From Paracoccaceae bacterium (GTDB lineage Bacteria > Pseudomonadota > Alphaproteobacteria > Rhodobacterales > Rhodobacteraceae): a stretch of 64,000 nucleotides of DNA. This document shows, one piece after another, positions 1-7,687 of the stretch; position 1 is the first letter of the stretch; each line of letters begins with the position of its first letter. A program made the position numbers and the translations under genes. Below the pieces are notes generated by a model. It ran no database searches. It was not told where the DNA came from and saw only the letters and a program-made list of their open reading frames with translations. The stretch lies in contig CP075370.1 in NCBI GenBank assembly GCA_019454225.1, positions 3,219,649 to 3,283,648 of the forward strand, given 5' to 3'.

Positions 1-1
1 G

Positions 2-730
2 CCCGTGCAGTCGGACGTGCTGGAGGCGAACATCCCCGCGGAGCTGCGCGACGAGGGCGACCAGTGGTTCGGCCTGACGGCGCGTGCGCGCATCGTCTAT
101 GCCCACAAGGAGCGGGTGGCCGACGGCGAGGTGACAACCTACGAGGATCTGGCCGACGCCAAGTGGAAGGGCCGCATCTGCACCCGGTCGGGCACCAATG
201 ACTACAACGTGGCGCTGCTGGGCGCGGTCGTGGCCCATCACGGCGAAGAGGCCGCGAAGGCCTGGGCCGAGGGACTGAAGTCCAATCTGGCCCGCAAGCC
301 CGCCGGTGGCGACCGCGATCAGGTCAAGGCGATCTGGGCGGGCGAATGCGACATCGCCATCGGCAACACCTACTACATGGGCCAGATGCTGGCCGATGCC
401 GAACAGACCGAATGGGCCAACTCGGTTCGCATCGTGTTCCCGACCTTCGCCAACGGCGGCACCCACCTGAACGTCTCGGGCGTCGCCATGACCAAGGCCG
501 CGCCGAACAAGGACGAGGCGCTGAAGTTCATGGAATGGCTGTCCGGCGACACGGCGCAGAAGATATATGCCGAAACCAACCACGAATTCCCGGTCAAGCC
601 GGGGGTCGAACGGTCGGACCTGGTCAAGAGCTGGGGGGACTTCACCGCTGACACCCTCGGCCTGACCGAGGTCGCCAGGCAGCGCCCCGTCGCGCTGAAG
701 ATCATGGAAGAAATCGCCTTCGACAGCTGA
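2..730 (+). CDS. Fe(3+) ABC transporter substrate-binding protein, 5'-truncated by window edge
   Basis: C-terminal 242 residues of a periplasmic iron-binding protein of the FbpA/FutA/AfuA type, which delivers ferric iron to an ABC importer. The reading frame is already open at base 2, so the signal peptide and the N-terminal lobe lie outside the window. The segment GNTYYMGQM holds the paired tyrosines that bind ferric iron in this family. The end is complete (stop at 728-730) and is followed by a strong terminator, so this is the last gene of its transcript, or a single gene. Permease and ATPase genes are not visible. The bfd-bfr pair just downstream fits an iron theme. Confidence 0.9.
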   Translation, partial: PVQSDVLEANIPAELRDEGDQWFGLTARARIVYAHKERVADGEVTTYEDLADAKWKGRICTRSGTNDYNVALLGAVVAHHGEEAAKAWAEGLKSNLARKPAGGDRDQVKAIWAGECDIAIGNTYYMGQMLADAEQTEWANSVRIVFPTFANGGTHLNVSGVAMTKAAPNKDEALKFMEWLSGDTAQKIYAETNHEFPVKPGVERSDLVKSWGDFTADTLGLTEVARQRPVALKIMEEIAFDS

Positions 731-769
731 GGCAGCGGGCGGGCACATCCCGCACAGGCAGCGCAAGAG

Positions 770-804
770 GGGCCGGGTGGACAACGCCCGGCCCTTCGGC
801 TTTT
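770..804 (+). terminator. Rho-independent terminator after the iron-binding protein gene
   Basis: Perfect 8-bp stem GGGCCGGG (770-777) / CCCGGCCC (787-794) with a 9-base loop, followed by ttcggctttt. It lies 40 bases after the stop codon of the binding-protein gene and before the nucleoside hydrolase start at 831. Confidence 0.8.
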
Positions 805-830
805 CTGCCGCCGGGCAGGGAGTGCATCAC

Positions 831-1772
831 ATGGCGCCGCGCAAGATCATCATCGACACCGACCCGGGGCAGGATGACGCCGTGGCGATCCTGCTGGCGC
901 TCGCCAGTCCGGCCGAGGTCGATGTCCTGGGCGTGGTCGCCGTGGCCGGCAACGTGCCGCTGCGCCTGACCGCGCGGAATGCCCGGATCATCTGCGAACT
1001 CGCGGGGCGCAGGGACATTCCGGTCCATGCCGGCTGCGACGCGCCGCTGAAGCGCAAGCTTGTCACCGCCGAGCATGTGCATGGCAAGACCGGCCTCGAC
1101 GGCCCGCAACTGCCCGACCCGACGATGCCGCTTCAGCCTGAACATGGCGTGGACTTCATCATCCGCACGCTGCGCGAACACCCGTCCGGCACCGTCACCC
1201 TCTGCCCCCTCGGACCGCTGACGAACATCGCCACGGCCTTCCGGCGGGCGCCCGACATCGTCGGCCGGGTGCAGCAGGTCGTGCTGATGGGCGGGGCCTA
1301 TTTCGAGGTTGGAAACATCACCCCCGCCGCCGAGTTCAACATCTTCGTCGACCCCGAGGCGGCCGATATCGTGTTCCGGTCCGGCGTGCCGCTGGTCGTC
1401 ATGCCGCTGGACGTGACGCACAAGGCGCTGACCTCGCGCGAATGGGTCGAGGGGATGCGCGGCCTGGGCAGCGAGCCCGGCCGGATGGTCGCCGAGTGGA
1501 CGGATTTCTTCGAACGCTTCGACGTCGCGAAATACGGCAGCCAGGGTGCCCCCCTGCATGATCCCACGGTGATCGCGTATCTGATACGCCCCGGCCTTTT
1601 CACCGGCCGCCACATCAATGTCGAGATCGAGACCACCTCGGAGCTGACGCTGGGAATGACGGTGGCGGACTGGTGGGGCGTCACGCGGCGCCACGCGAAC
1701 GCGCTGTTCATGGGCGGCATCGACGCACCGGGGTTCTTTGCCCTGCTGAACGAGCGGATCGCGCGGCTGTGA
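831..1772 (+). CDS. Nucleoside hydrolase (inosine/uridine-preferring family)
   Basis: Probably hydrolyses the N-glycosidic bond of ribonucleosides in purine or pyrimidine salvage, in the cytoplasm. Protein of 313 residues, normal for the family. The N-terminal calcium-binding signature DTDPGQDD is at residues 9-16, and a further aspartate that would bind calcium sits in LHDPTVIAYL near the C-terminus. An in-frame GTG at 777 is rejected because it lies inside the terminator stem. ATG 831 follows CAGGGAG at a spacing of 8. The substrate (inosine, uridine or other) cannot be told from sequence. It stands alone between a terminator and the bfd promoter region. Confidence 0.93.
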   Translation: MAPRKIIIDTDPGQDDAVAILLALASPAEVDVLGVVAVAGNVPLRLTARNARIICELAGRRDIPVHAGCDAPLKRKLVTAEHVHGKTGLDGPQLPDPTMPLQPEHGVDFIIRTLREHPSGTVTLCPLGPLTNIATAFRRAPDIVGRVQQVVLMGGAYFEVGNITPAAEFNIFVDPEAADIVFRSGVPLVVMPLDVTHKALTSREWVEGMRGLGSEPGRMVAEWTDFFERFDVAKYGSQGAPLHDPTVIAYLIRPGLFTGRHINVEIETTSELTLGMTVADWWGVTRRHANALFMGGIDAPGFFALLNERIARL

Positions 1773-1792
1773 CAGGTTTGCGTAGCGACAGT

Positions 1793-1821
1793 TTGACCAA
1801 GCAAAAGAATCGGGCTTTCAT
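1793..1821 (+). promoter_or_regulatory. Candidate promoter for bfd-bfr
   Basis: TTGACC (1793-1798) and TTTCAT (1816-1821) with a 17-base spacer in the only AT-rich part of the gap before bfd. No Fur or Irr box of a textbook kind was seen, so the iron control is not resolved. Confidence 0.4.
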
Positions 1822-1866
1822 TTCCCGATAGATTTGCTAGGTTTCCCCGCGCAACCGGGGTCCGCG

Positions 1867-2160
1867 ATGATTGTCTGCCACTGCATGTCCGTCACGGATC
1901 ACGAAATCCGCGCAGCCGTCGCCTGGATGCGGGCCTCGGACCCCGCGACCCTCATCACCCCGGGCAAGGTCTATCGCGCACTGGGCAAGCGGGCCGATTG
2001 CGGGGGATGCTTGCCTCTGTTCCTCGATACGCTACGCTCGGCCGACGGGTTCGCCGTGCCACGGCTGCGCGACCCCGTATCCTACCAAGCCAGTGCGAGG
2101 AATGAAGATGAAGGGCGATCCGAAGGTCATCGACTACTTGAACGCGGCGCTGCGGTCTGA
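1867..2160 (+). CDS. bfd: Bacterioferritin-associated ferredoxin, (2Fe-2S) protein
   Basis: Small [2Fe-2S] protein that docks on bacterioferritin and passes electrons to release stored iron. The four cluster ligands are visible as C4-x-C6 and C45-x2-C48, the typical Bfd/NifU-type spacing. Family members are often near 65-70 residues; this one runs to 97 because its reading frame continues 53 bases into bfr. The last ~20 residues are therefore encoded in a region that also encodes the start of Bfr, and they are rich in E and R with no conserved look. ATG 1867 is chosen because the cysteines begin at residue 4; an earlier in-frame start at 1834 would precede a non-conserved leader. Confidence 0.88.
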   Translation: MIVCHCMSVTDHEIRAAVAWMRASDPATLITPGKVYRALGKRADCGGCLPLFLDTLRSADGFAVPRLRDPVSYQASARNEDEGRSEGHRLLERGAAV

Positions 2161-2593
2161 GCTGACGGCCGTCAGCCAGTACTGGCTGCATTTCCGCCTG
2201 CAGGAAGATTGGGGCTATGGCAGGCTCGCGGCCAAGTCGCGTTCCGAAAGCATTGAGGAGATGCACCATGCCGACAAGCTGATCGCACGGATCATCTTTC
2301 TGGAAGGCCATCCGAACCTTCAGAAGCTCGACCCGCTGCGCATCGGCCAGACCCTGCGCGAAACGCTGGAATGCGACCTTGCGGCCGAACACGAGGCGCG
2401 CACGCTGTATATCGAGGCGCGGCGGCATTGCGACGCCGTGGCCGATTTCGTGACGCGGGGCCTGTTCGACGACCTGATCGCCGACGAGGAAGGCCATATC
2501 GACTTTCTGGAAACCCAGATCGGCCTGTTCGACCGGCTGGGCGCCGAGAAGTACGGGCAGTTGAACGCCCTGCCTGCCGACAAGGCGGAATAG
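2108..2593 (+). CDS. bfr: Bacterioferritin
   Basis: Haem-containing ferritin that oxidises Fe(II) and stores iron in a 24-subunit shell. Protein of 161 residues. All ferroxidase ligands fall at the classical positions: E18, E51, H54, E94, E127 and H130, and the haem ligand is M52. ATG 2108 is preferred over ATG 2102: the sequence GCGAGG ends about 7 bases before 2108 but only about 1 base before 2102, and family members start with MKGDP. The gene starts inside the 3' end of bfd in another frame, which implies translational coupling of the reductase partner and the store. Confidence 0.96.
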   Translation: MKGDPKVIDYLNAALRSELTAVSQYWLHFRLQEDWGYGRLAAKSRSESIEEMHHADKLIARIIFLEGHPNLQKLDPLRIGQTLRETLECDLAAEHEARTLYIEARRHCDAVADFVTRGLFDDLIADEEGHIDFLETQIGLFDRLGAEKYGQLNALPADKAE

Positions 2594-2596
2594 CGC

Positions 2597-2968
2597 CTAT
2601 TGCCAGGTGCTCTCGGGCAGTTCCGCGACCCACAGCCGCAGCGACCGGAACTGACCCCGCAACTCGCGCTCGACCATGCCCTTGTCCGGCAGCGGCGGCG
2701 ACAGCAGCAGAACCCGCCCGCGATATCCCAGCCGCGCCAGCCGGGCCAGCACCTGCGCGGCATCGTTGGCCGGGCAGAACAGGCCAAGCGCGACGGCCGG
2801 CGGGCGCAGCCTGTCCACGACCGACAGGGTCAGTGCCGCAAACGGCAGCAGAAGCACGACGTTGCGGCGCGGTATCGTCAGAACCCGCGCAGGAATGACC
2901 GGGCTCTGCACCACGATCAGCGGCGGCCTGCGCACCGCGACAGAGCCCGGGCTTCCCGAATGCGACAT
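2597..2968 (-). CDS. Hypothetical protein, 123 aa, weakly receiver-like
   Basis: Protein of unknown function, convergent with bfr and divergent from the histidine kinase at 3105. From about residue 25 it alternates hydrophobic strands and helices (VVLLLPF, ALGLFCP, RVLLLSPPLP), and the section with AQVLARLARLGYRGRVLLLS resembles strands 3-4 of a response-regulator receiver or a related Rossmann-like fold. The phosphoacceptor aspartate and acidic pocket are not evident. The start ATG 2968 follows GGTGGG; longer versions would run into the kinase promoter. The receiver idea is inference only; the placement beside a kinase is the sole support. Confidence 0.6.
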   Translation of the reverse strand: MSHSGSPGSVAVRRPPLIVVQSPVIPARVLTIPRRNVVLLLPFAALTLSVVDRLRPPAVALGLFCPANDAAQVLARLARLGYRGRVLLLSPPLPDKGMVERELRGQFRSLRLWVAELPESTWQ

Positions 2969-3104
2969 GTTCCCACCGGCCCTCCAGTGCCCGTGCAGCC
3001 TGCCCCATACATGACCCGCCGCAAAGCTAACTGCATCGCGGGAAGGCTGGCAACCCGCGCGATGACGCGACATAGCTTTGGGCGACCCGACAAGGAGTGC
3101 GTGC

Positions 3105-4145
3105 ATGGATTCGCAGCTTACTGCCGCCCTTTTGGAAGGCGTTCCGCTGCCGCTGGTGATCATCGGGCGCGACGAACGGATCGTCGCGGCCAATGCGCCC
3201 GCCCGTGACCTGTTCGGCCCGGGCACGGTCGGCCGCCACTACATCCTGGCGATGCGCCAGCCCACGCTTCTGGACGTGATCGAGGGCACGCTGCGGCACG
3301 GCCAGCGCGGCGAGGCGCGGATGGTGATGACCGGCCCGTCTGCCGAAACGACATGGGCGGTCACCGTCAGCCCGGTAACGGGCGAGGGGCGTGCGGGCGT
3401 CCTCTGCGCCTTCCGCGACATCACCGAGGCGGTGCAGATCGGCCAGATGCGGCGCGATTTCGTGGCCAATGTCAGCCACGAGTTGCGCACGCCGCTGACC
3501 GCGCTTCTGGGTTTCATCGAAACGCTCAGGGGTGCCGCCCGGGATGATCCGGCGGCGCGCGACCGGTTCCTGGGGATCATGGAGCGCGAGGCCGGCCGGA
3601 TGAACCGGCTGGTGCGCGACCTGCTGTCGCTCAGCCGGGTCGAGGCTGAGGAGCGGGTCCGCCCCAGCGAACGGGTGGACGTGGCCGCCATCGCGGCCTC
3701 GGTCGTGACCACGCTGCGGCCGATGGCCGATTCGATGGGCCTGACGCTGCACCTGACCGGCGCGGCGGAACCCGCGATGGTGATGGCGGACCCCGACCAG
3801 ATCACGCAGGTCCTGCACAACCTGCTGGAAAACGCAGTGAAATACGGCGGATCGGGCGGCCGGGTCGAGGTGCGGCTGACACATGAGGAACGCGAACCGT
3901 CGTTGCGCAGCCCGGCGCTGCGGATCGAGGTGCAGGACTGGGGCGAGGGGATCGACCCGATCCACCTGCCCCGCCTCACCGAGCGCTTCTACCGGGTGGA
4001 CAGCCACCGAAGCCGCGAGAAGGGCGGCACCGGGCTTGGCCTGGCCATCGTCAAGCACATCGTCAACCGCCACCGAGGCCGCTTCCGCATCGACAGCACA
4101 CCGGGCGAGGGCAGCACCTTCACGGTCCTGCTGCCCCAGGCCTGA
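3105..4145 (+). CDS. PAS-domain sensor histidine kinase, PhoR-like, soluble
   Basis: Two-component sensor kinase of 346 residues. Order of domains: PAS-like sensor at about 10-110, HisKA dimer/phosphoacceptor domain with SHELRTPLTALLGF (phosphorylated His at residue 125), then HATPase_c with N box NLLENAVKYG, G1 box DWGEGI and G2 box GGTGLGLAIV. It resembles the C-terminal part of PhoR but has no transmembrane segment, so it should sense a cytoplasmic cue. ATG 3105 follows AAGGAG at 7 bases; the GTG at 3078 lacks this. No response regulator, pst or phoU gene is adjacent, so the pathway is not shown by context. Confidence 0.88.
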   Translation: MDSQLTAALLEGVPLPLVIIGRDERIVAANAPARDLFGPGTVGRHYILAMRQPTLLDVIEGTLRHGQRGEARMVMTGPSAETTWAVTVSPVTGEGRAGVLCAFRDITEAVQIGQMRRDFVANVSHELRTPLTALLGFIETLRGAARDDPAARDRFLGIMEREAGRMNRLVRDLLSLSRVEAEERVRPSERVDVAAIAASVVTTLRPMADSMGLTLHLTGAAEPAMVMADPDQITQVLHNLLENAVKYGGSGGRVEVRLTHEEREPSLRSPALRIEVQDWGEGIDPIHLPRLTERFYRVDSHRSREKGGTGLGLAIVKHIVNRHRGRFRIDSTPGEGSTFTVLLPQA

Positions 4146-4157
4146 CGCGCGGGTCTG

Positions 4158-5183
4158 TCAGCCCCAGTCCAGCACCACCTTGCCCGACCGTCCCGACCGC
4201 ATGGCGGCGAACCCCTCCTCGAACCGATCGGCGGGGAAGCGGTGGGTGATCACCCGGCGGATATCCAGGCCGTTCTCCAGCATCGCGATCATCTTGTACC
4301 AGGTCTCGAAGATCTCGCGGCCATAGACGCCCTTGATGGTGATCGCCTTGAACACGATGCGGCTCCAGTCCACCGGCGACTTGCCCGGCGGGATGCCCAG
4401 CATGGCGATGCGGCCCCCCATCACCATCGCCTCGACCATCTGGTCCAGCGCGGCCTGGCTGCCCGACATCTCCATGCCCACGTCGAAGCCCTGCGCCATC
4501 TTCAGCCGGGGGATGACATCGCGCAGGTCCTCCGTGGCCACGTTCACGGGGGTCACGTCGGCCACCGTGGCCGCCAGCGACAGCCGGTCCGTGTTCACGT
4601 CGGTGATCACCACATGCCGCGCACCGACATGCCGCGCCACCGCCGCGGCCATGATGCCGATCGGACCGGCCCCGGTGATCAGCACATCCTCGCCCACCAG
4701 GTCGAAGCTCAGCGCCGTGTGGACGGCATTGCCCAGCGGGTCGAGGATCGCGCCGATCTCGTCGTCGATCGCGTCGGGCAGCGGCACCACGTTGAAGGCC
4801 GGAAGCCGCAGGTATTCGGCAAAGGCGCCCGGTTCATTCACGCCGATCCCCCGCGTCTCGGGATCAAGGTGGAAGCGGCCCGACCGGCTCTGGCGGCTGT
4901 GCCGCCCGATCAGGTGCCCCTCGCCCGAGCATCGCTGCCCGATGGCAAGGTCGGTGACGTTGCGCCCAAGTCCGACGATCTCGCCCGCGAATTCATGGCC
5001 GGTGACAAGCGGCACCGGCACCGTGCGCTGCGCCCAGTCGTCCCAGTTCCAGATATGCACGTCGGTGCCGCAGATGCCGGTCTTCCGCACCCGGATCAGC
5101 ACGTCGTCGGGGCCGATCTCGGGAACCGGCCGGTCCTCGGCCCAAAGCCCCGGTTCGCCCCGCGCCTTCACCAGTGCCCGCAT
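4158..5183 (-). CDS. tdh: L-threonine 3-dehydrogenase lacking structural-zinc cysteines
   Basis: Oxidises L-threonine with NAD+ to 2-amino-3-oxobutanoate, the first step of threonine to glycine conversion, in the cytoplasm. Length 341, and numbering matches the E. coli enzyme exactly: catalytic zinc ligands C38, H63 and E64 are present, as are the Rossmann motif GAGPIG and the NAVHTAL segment. The four cysteines of the structural zinc lobe (93, 96, 99, 107 in E. coli) are G93, S96, S99 and D107 here, while the surrounding residues are conserved. The lobe must therefore fold without zinc. It sits one base after kbl and is its partner enzyme. Confidence 0.95.
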   Translation of the reverse strand: MRALVKARGEPGLWAEDRPVPEIGPDDVLIRVRKTGICGTDVHIWNWDDWAQRTVPVPLVTGHEFAGEIVGLGRNVTDLAIGQRCSGEGHLIGRHSRQSRSGRFHLDPETRGIGVNEPGAFAEYLRLPAFNVVPLPDAIDDEIGAILDPLGNAVHTALSFDLVGEDVLITGAGPIGIMAAAVARHVGARHVVITDVNTDRLSLAATVADVTPVNVATEDLRDVIPRLKMAQGFDVGMEMSGSQAALDQMVEAMVMGGRIAMLGIPPGKSPVDWSRIVFKAITIKGVYGREIFETWYKMIAMLENGLDIRRVITHRFPADRFEEGFAAMRSGRSGKVVLDWG

Positions 5184-5184
5184 G

Positions 5185-6375
5185 TCAGATCACTCCCGCC
5201 TCGCGCCCGGCCGCGGCAAAGGCCGCCAGGGCAAAATCCAGATCCTCGGCCGTCAGCCGCGCGTTCATCTGCGTGCGGATGCGGGCCTGCCCCTTCGGCA
5301 CCACCGGAAAGAAGAACCCCGCAACATGCACTCCCCGCGACGCCAGCGCCTCGGCCATCGCCTGGGCCGCGCGGGCGTCATGCGTCATCACCGGCACGAT
5401 CGGATGTTCGCCCGGCAACAGGTCGAAACCCGCCGCCGACAGCCCCGCCCGCCAACGCGCCGCGTTGGCAAACAGGGCGGACCGCAGGTCATCGGCCGCC
5501 TCGACGATATCCAGCGCGGCCAGCGCGGCACCGGTCACCGCAGGCGGCAGCGCGTTCGAGAACAGATAGGGCCGCGCCCGCTGGCGCAGCAGGTCGATCA
5601 CCGGCTGCGGCCCCGCGACATAGCCCCCCAGGGCCCCGCCGAGCGCCTTGCCCAGCGTCCCGGTCAGGATGTCTGCCCGCACCGCCCAATGCGCAGGCGT
5701 GCCGCGCCCCGCCGGGCCCATGAAGCCTGTGGCGTGGCAGTCGTCCACCATCAGCAGCGCGCCATACCGGTCGCAAAGCGCGCGGATCTCGCCCAGCGGC
5801 GCAAGGTGGCCGTCCATCGAGAACACGCCATCCGTCGCCACCATGACAAAGCGTGCCCCCTCGGCGCGCGCCGTCCGCAGCGCATCTTCCAGCGCCTGCA
5901 TGTCGGCATTGGCGTAGCGATAGCGCCGCGCCTTGCACAGCCGGATGCCGTCGATGATCGAGGCATGGTTCAGCGCATCGGAAATCACCGCGTCATCCGG
6001 CCCCAGCAAGGGTTCGAACAGCCCGCCGTTCGCGTCGAAGCAGGCCGCGAACAGGATCGCGTCGTCGGTCCCCAGAAATCCTGCCAGCCGCGCCTCAAGC
6101 TGCCGGTGCAGCCCCTGCGTGCCGCAGATGAAGCGCACCGACGCCAGGCCGAATCCCTCGCCCGCCATTGCCGCCCCGGCCGCCGCGATCAGCCGCGGGT
6201 CGTCGGCAAGTCCCAGATAGTTGTTGGCGCAGAGGTTCAGCATGGGCCGGCCGTCCATGACCACATGCGTGCCCTGCGGCCCGCGCATCGCGCGCTCCTG
6301 CTTCATCAGCCCCTCGGCGGCGATCCCGTCGAGCGTGGCGCGCAGATGGTCGAGAAAGGCGGCAGCATCCGTCAT
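5185..6375 (-). CDS. kbl: Glycine C-acetyltransferase (2-amino-3-ketobutyrate CoA ligase)
   Basis: PLP enzyme that cleaves 2-amino-3-oxobutanoate with CoA to glycine and acetyl-CoA, completing the threonine dehydrogenase route. 396 residues, standard for the alpha-oxoamine synthase family. The PLP lysine is K243 in [10 protein letters not shown], and VDDCHATG holds the aspartate that binds the pyridine nitrogen. The start ATG 6375 has AAGGA about 8 bases upstream. The stop is one base from the tdh start, so the two are one operon. An XRE/cupin regulator gene lies upstream on the same strand, and a palindrome at 6432-6447 lies between them. Confidence 0.96.
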   Translation of the reverse strand: MTDAAAFLDHLRATLDGIAAEGLMKQERAMRGPQGTHVVMDGRPMLNLCANNYLGLADDPRLIAAAGAAMAGEGFGLASVRFICGTQGLHRQLEARLAGFLGTDDAILFAACFDANGGLFEPLLGPDDAVISDALNHASIIDGIRLCKARRYRYANADMQALEDALRTARAEGARFVMVATDGVFSMDGHLAPLGEIRALCDRYGALLMVDDCHATGFMGPAGRGTPAHWAVRADILTGTLGKALGGALGGYVAGPQPVIDLLRQRARPYLFSNALPPAVTGAALAALDIVEAADDLRSALFANAARWRAGLSAAGFDLLPGEHPIVPVMTHDARAAQAMAEALASRGVHVAGFFFPVVPKGQARIRTQMNARLTAEDLDFALAAFAAAGREAGVI

Positions 6376-6390
6376 GGCAGATTCCTTTTC

Positions 6391-6425
6391 CGTGATGATG
6401 GATACCGCATGGCGCCGAGGCGGTC
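6391..6425 (-). promoter_or_regulatory. Candidate promoter of kbl-tdh
   Basis: Read on the minus strand, TTGACC followed by a 17-base spacer and TATCCA lies just downstream of the ACGGAT palindrome and about 20 bases before the kbl start. The -35 match is good; the -10 match is only three of six. Confidence 0.3.
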
Positions 6426-6431
6426 AATATC

Positions 6432-6447
6432 ACGGATTCTTATCCGT
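6432..6447. promoter_or_regulatory. Palindromic operator candidate upstream of kbl-tdh
   Basis: Perfect inverted repeat ACGGAT-tctt-ATCCGT. A further half-site-like CCGTGAT occurs near 6400 and an ATCACG just right of the palindrome. Its position directly upstream of a good -35 for kbl, and directly downstream of an XRE/cupin regulator gene, suggests binding by that regulator. This is inferred from placement only. Confidence 0.5.
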
Positions 6448-6484
6448 TATCACGCCATCCGCGCGCGGAATCCGCTCTCTTGCC

Positions 6485-7048
6485 CTATCCGCCCTCCTGC
6501 ACGATCAGGATGGCCCGCGCCGCGCCGTCCTCGGCGCGGATCGCATGGTCGCGGTCGGCGGGATAGCGCGCGCTGTCCCCGGGGCCCAGCCGCGCCGACT
6601 CGGTGCCCGACTGCACCGCCAGCGCGCCCTCGATCACCGTCAGATGCTCGCGGCAGCCCGGGCCATGCGCCCGGGATTCGAGCGCGCCCCCGACCGCGAA
6701 GGACAGATCATAGACCTCGTGCCGCCCCACGGCCTCGGGCGGCGACAGGATGCGGATGCGGCAGCCCTGGCCCCGCCCCTCGATCACCGGGGCATCGCCG
6801 GCCCGCGTCACGGTGATGGCCGGCCCCTCGCGCGGCGTCACCAACCCCGCGAAATCGACCCCCAGCGCCTGCGTCAGGTTCCACAGCGTCGCCACCGTGG
6901 GCGAGGATTCGCCGCGCTCGATCTGGCTGACCATCGACCGGCTGACCCCCGACAGCCGCGCCACGGCATCAAGGCTCAGGCCGCGCGCCCGCCGCGCGGC
7001 CAGAAGCGCGGCGGCCAGACGGTCATGGATCTCGGCATCGCGGGACAT
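6485..7048 (-). CDS. XRE-family regulator with C-terminal cupin domain
   Basis: Transcription regulator of 187 residues: HTH_3 DNA-binding domain at about residues 8-65 (SGVSRSMVSQIERGESSPT is the recognition-helix region) followed by a small cupin (about 105-180) that usually binds an amino acid or other small effector. Family relatives commonly control amino-acid or amine metabolism. It is the first gene of the kbl-tdh block on the same strand, separated by 109 bases containing a palindrome, so it is the likely controller of threonine breakdown; whether as repressor or activator is unknown. Confidence 0.9.
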   Translation of the reverse strand: MSRDAEIHDRLAAALLAARRARGLSLDAVARLSGVSRSMVSQIERGESSPTVATLWNLTQALGVDFAGLVTPREGPAITVTRAGDAPVIEGRGQGCRIRILSPPEAVGRHEVYDLSFAVGGALESRAHGPGCREHLTVIEGALAVQSGTESARLGPGDSARYPADRDHAIRAEDGAARAILIVQEGG

Positions 7049-7090
7049 GCGGCCAGACTGGACCCCGGGCAGGCGGCAATCAAGGGAAAG

Positions 7091-7167
7091 TGGCGCGGTT
7101 GACGGGGCTCGAACCCGCGACCCCCGGCGTGACAGGCCGGTACTCTAACCGACTGAGCTACAACCGC
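7091..7167 (-). tRNA. tRNA-Asp (GTC), copy 1
   Basis: On the minus strand, a 77-base cloverleaf with 7-bp acceptor stem GCGGTTG / CAACCGC, discriminator G and encoded CCA (7091-7093). The anticodon stem CCGGC / GCCGG encloses loop CTGTCAC, so the anticodon is GTC. The T loop reads GGTTCGAGCC. Confidence 0.97.
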
Positions 7168-7205
7168 GCATGGTCCTTCGACAGACATCCGGGGCGGGCG
7201 GGCGA

Positions 7206-7282
7206 TGGCGCGGTTGACGGGGCTCGAACCCGCGACCCCCGGCGTGACAGGCCGGTACTCTAACCGACTGAGCTACAACCGC
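7206..7282 (-). tRNA. tRNA-Asp (GTC), copy 2
   Basis: Identical in sequence to the copy at 7091-7167, with encoded CCA at 7206-7208. The two are 38 bases apart in tandem on the minus strand; this one is the upstream copy and they are probably co-transcribed. Confidence 0.97.
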
Positions 7283-7343
7283 AGACTATCGCCCGGGCCC
7301 GGCCCGGATGTGCGTGGCGGGTTACGCGACCCCGCAGACAAGG

Positions 7344-7616
7344 TCAAGCAGGATTCGCCCCGCCAGCCCCATCGGGCCCCGGCGGACGGCGCCCGCCGGG
7401 CCAGCGTTCGATGCGGGCAACCGTCACCTGCGCGCAGCCCGCGCAGTGCGCCCGCGCCAGCGGCCGCCCCGCCGCCTTGAACCGCAGCCCGCCCCGGTCC
7501 CAGATGCTGGCGGCATGGCCGCAGCGGGTGCAGACCATGTGCCATTCGCGGGATTCCGCCTCGGCGGCGGCCCGCCACGACGCGGGCATCAGACGCAGGA
7601 TCAGGTCGCGGATCAT
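7344..7616 (-). CDS. Small zinc-ribbon protein, 90 aa
   Basis: Hypothetical protein of 90 residues with two CxxC knuckles, CTRCGH near residue 29 and CAGCAQ near residue 58, the spacing of a zinc ribbon. The N-terminal part is a basic amphipathic helix and the C-terminus is Pro/Gly/Arg rich and probably disordered. The start ATG 7616 is the first after the end of the pirin gene, and the cysteine motifs fall early. No function can be assigned; nucleic-acid or protein binding is the general habit of such ribbons. Confidence 0.7.
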   Translation of the reverse strand: MIRDLILRLMPASWRAAAEAESREWHMVCTRCGHAASIWDRGGLRFKAAGRPLARAHCAGCAQVTVARIERWPGGRRPPGPDGAGGANPA

Positions 7617-7687
7617 GGCGCAGTCGCCTTCCGGGCAGGGGCGGTCCTGGCCGCAGCCTGCACCGGCCGACCCCCCGCGTGAAGCCC

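Noticed and set aside
4333..6816. 827-aa plus-strand ORF antisense to tdh and kbl
   Set aside because: Shadow of two well-identified genes and extends past their regulator; Arg/Pro/Ser-rich with no domain.
7091..7480. ORFs running through the tRNA-Asp genes
   Set aside because: They translate tRNA sequence (similar peptides from both copies) and are not genes.
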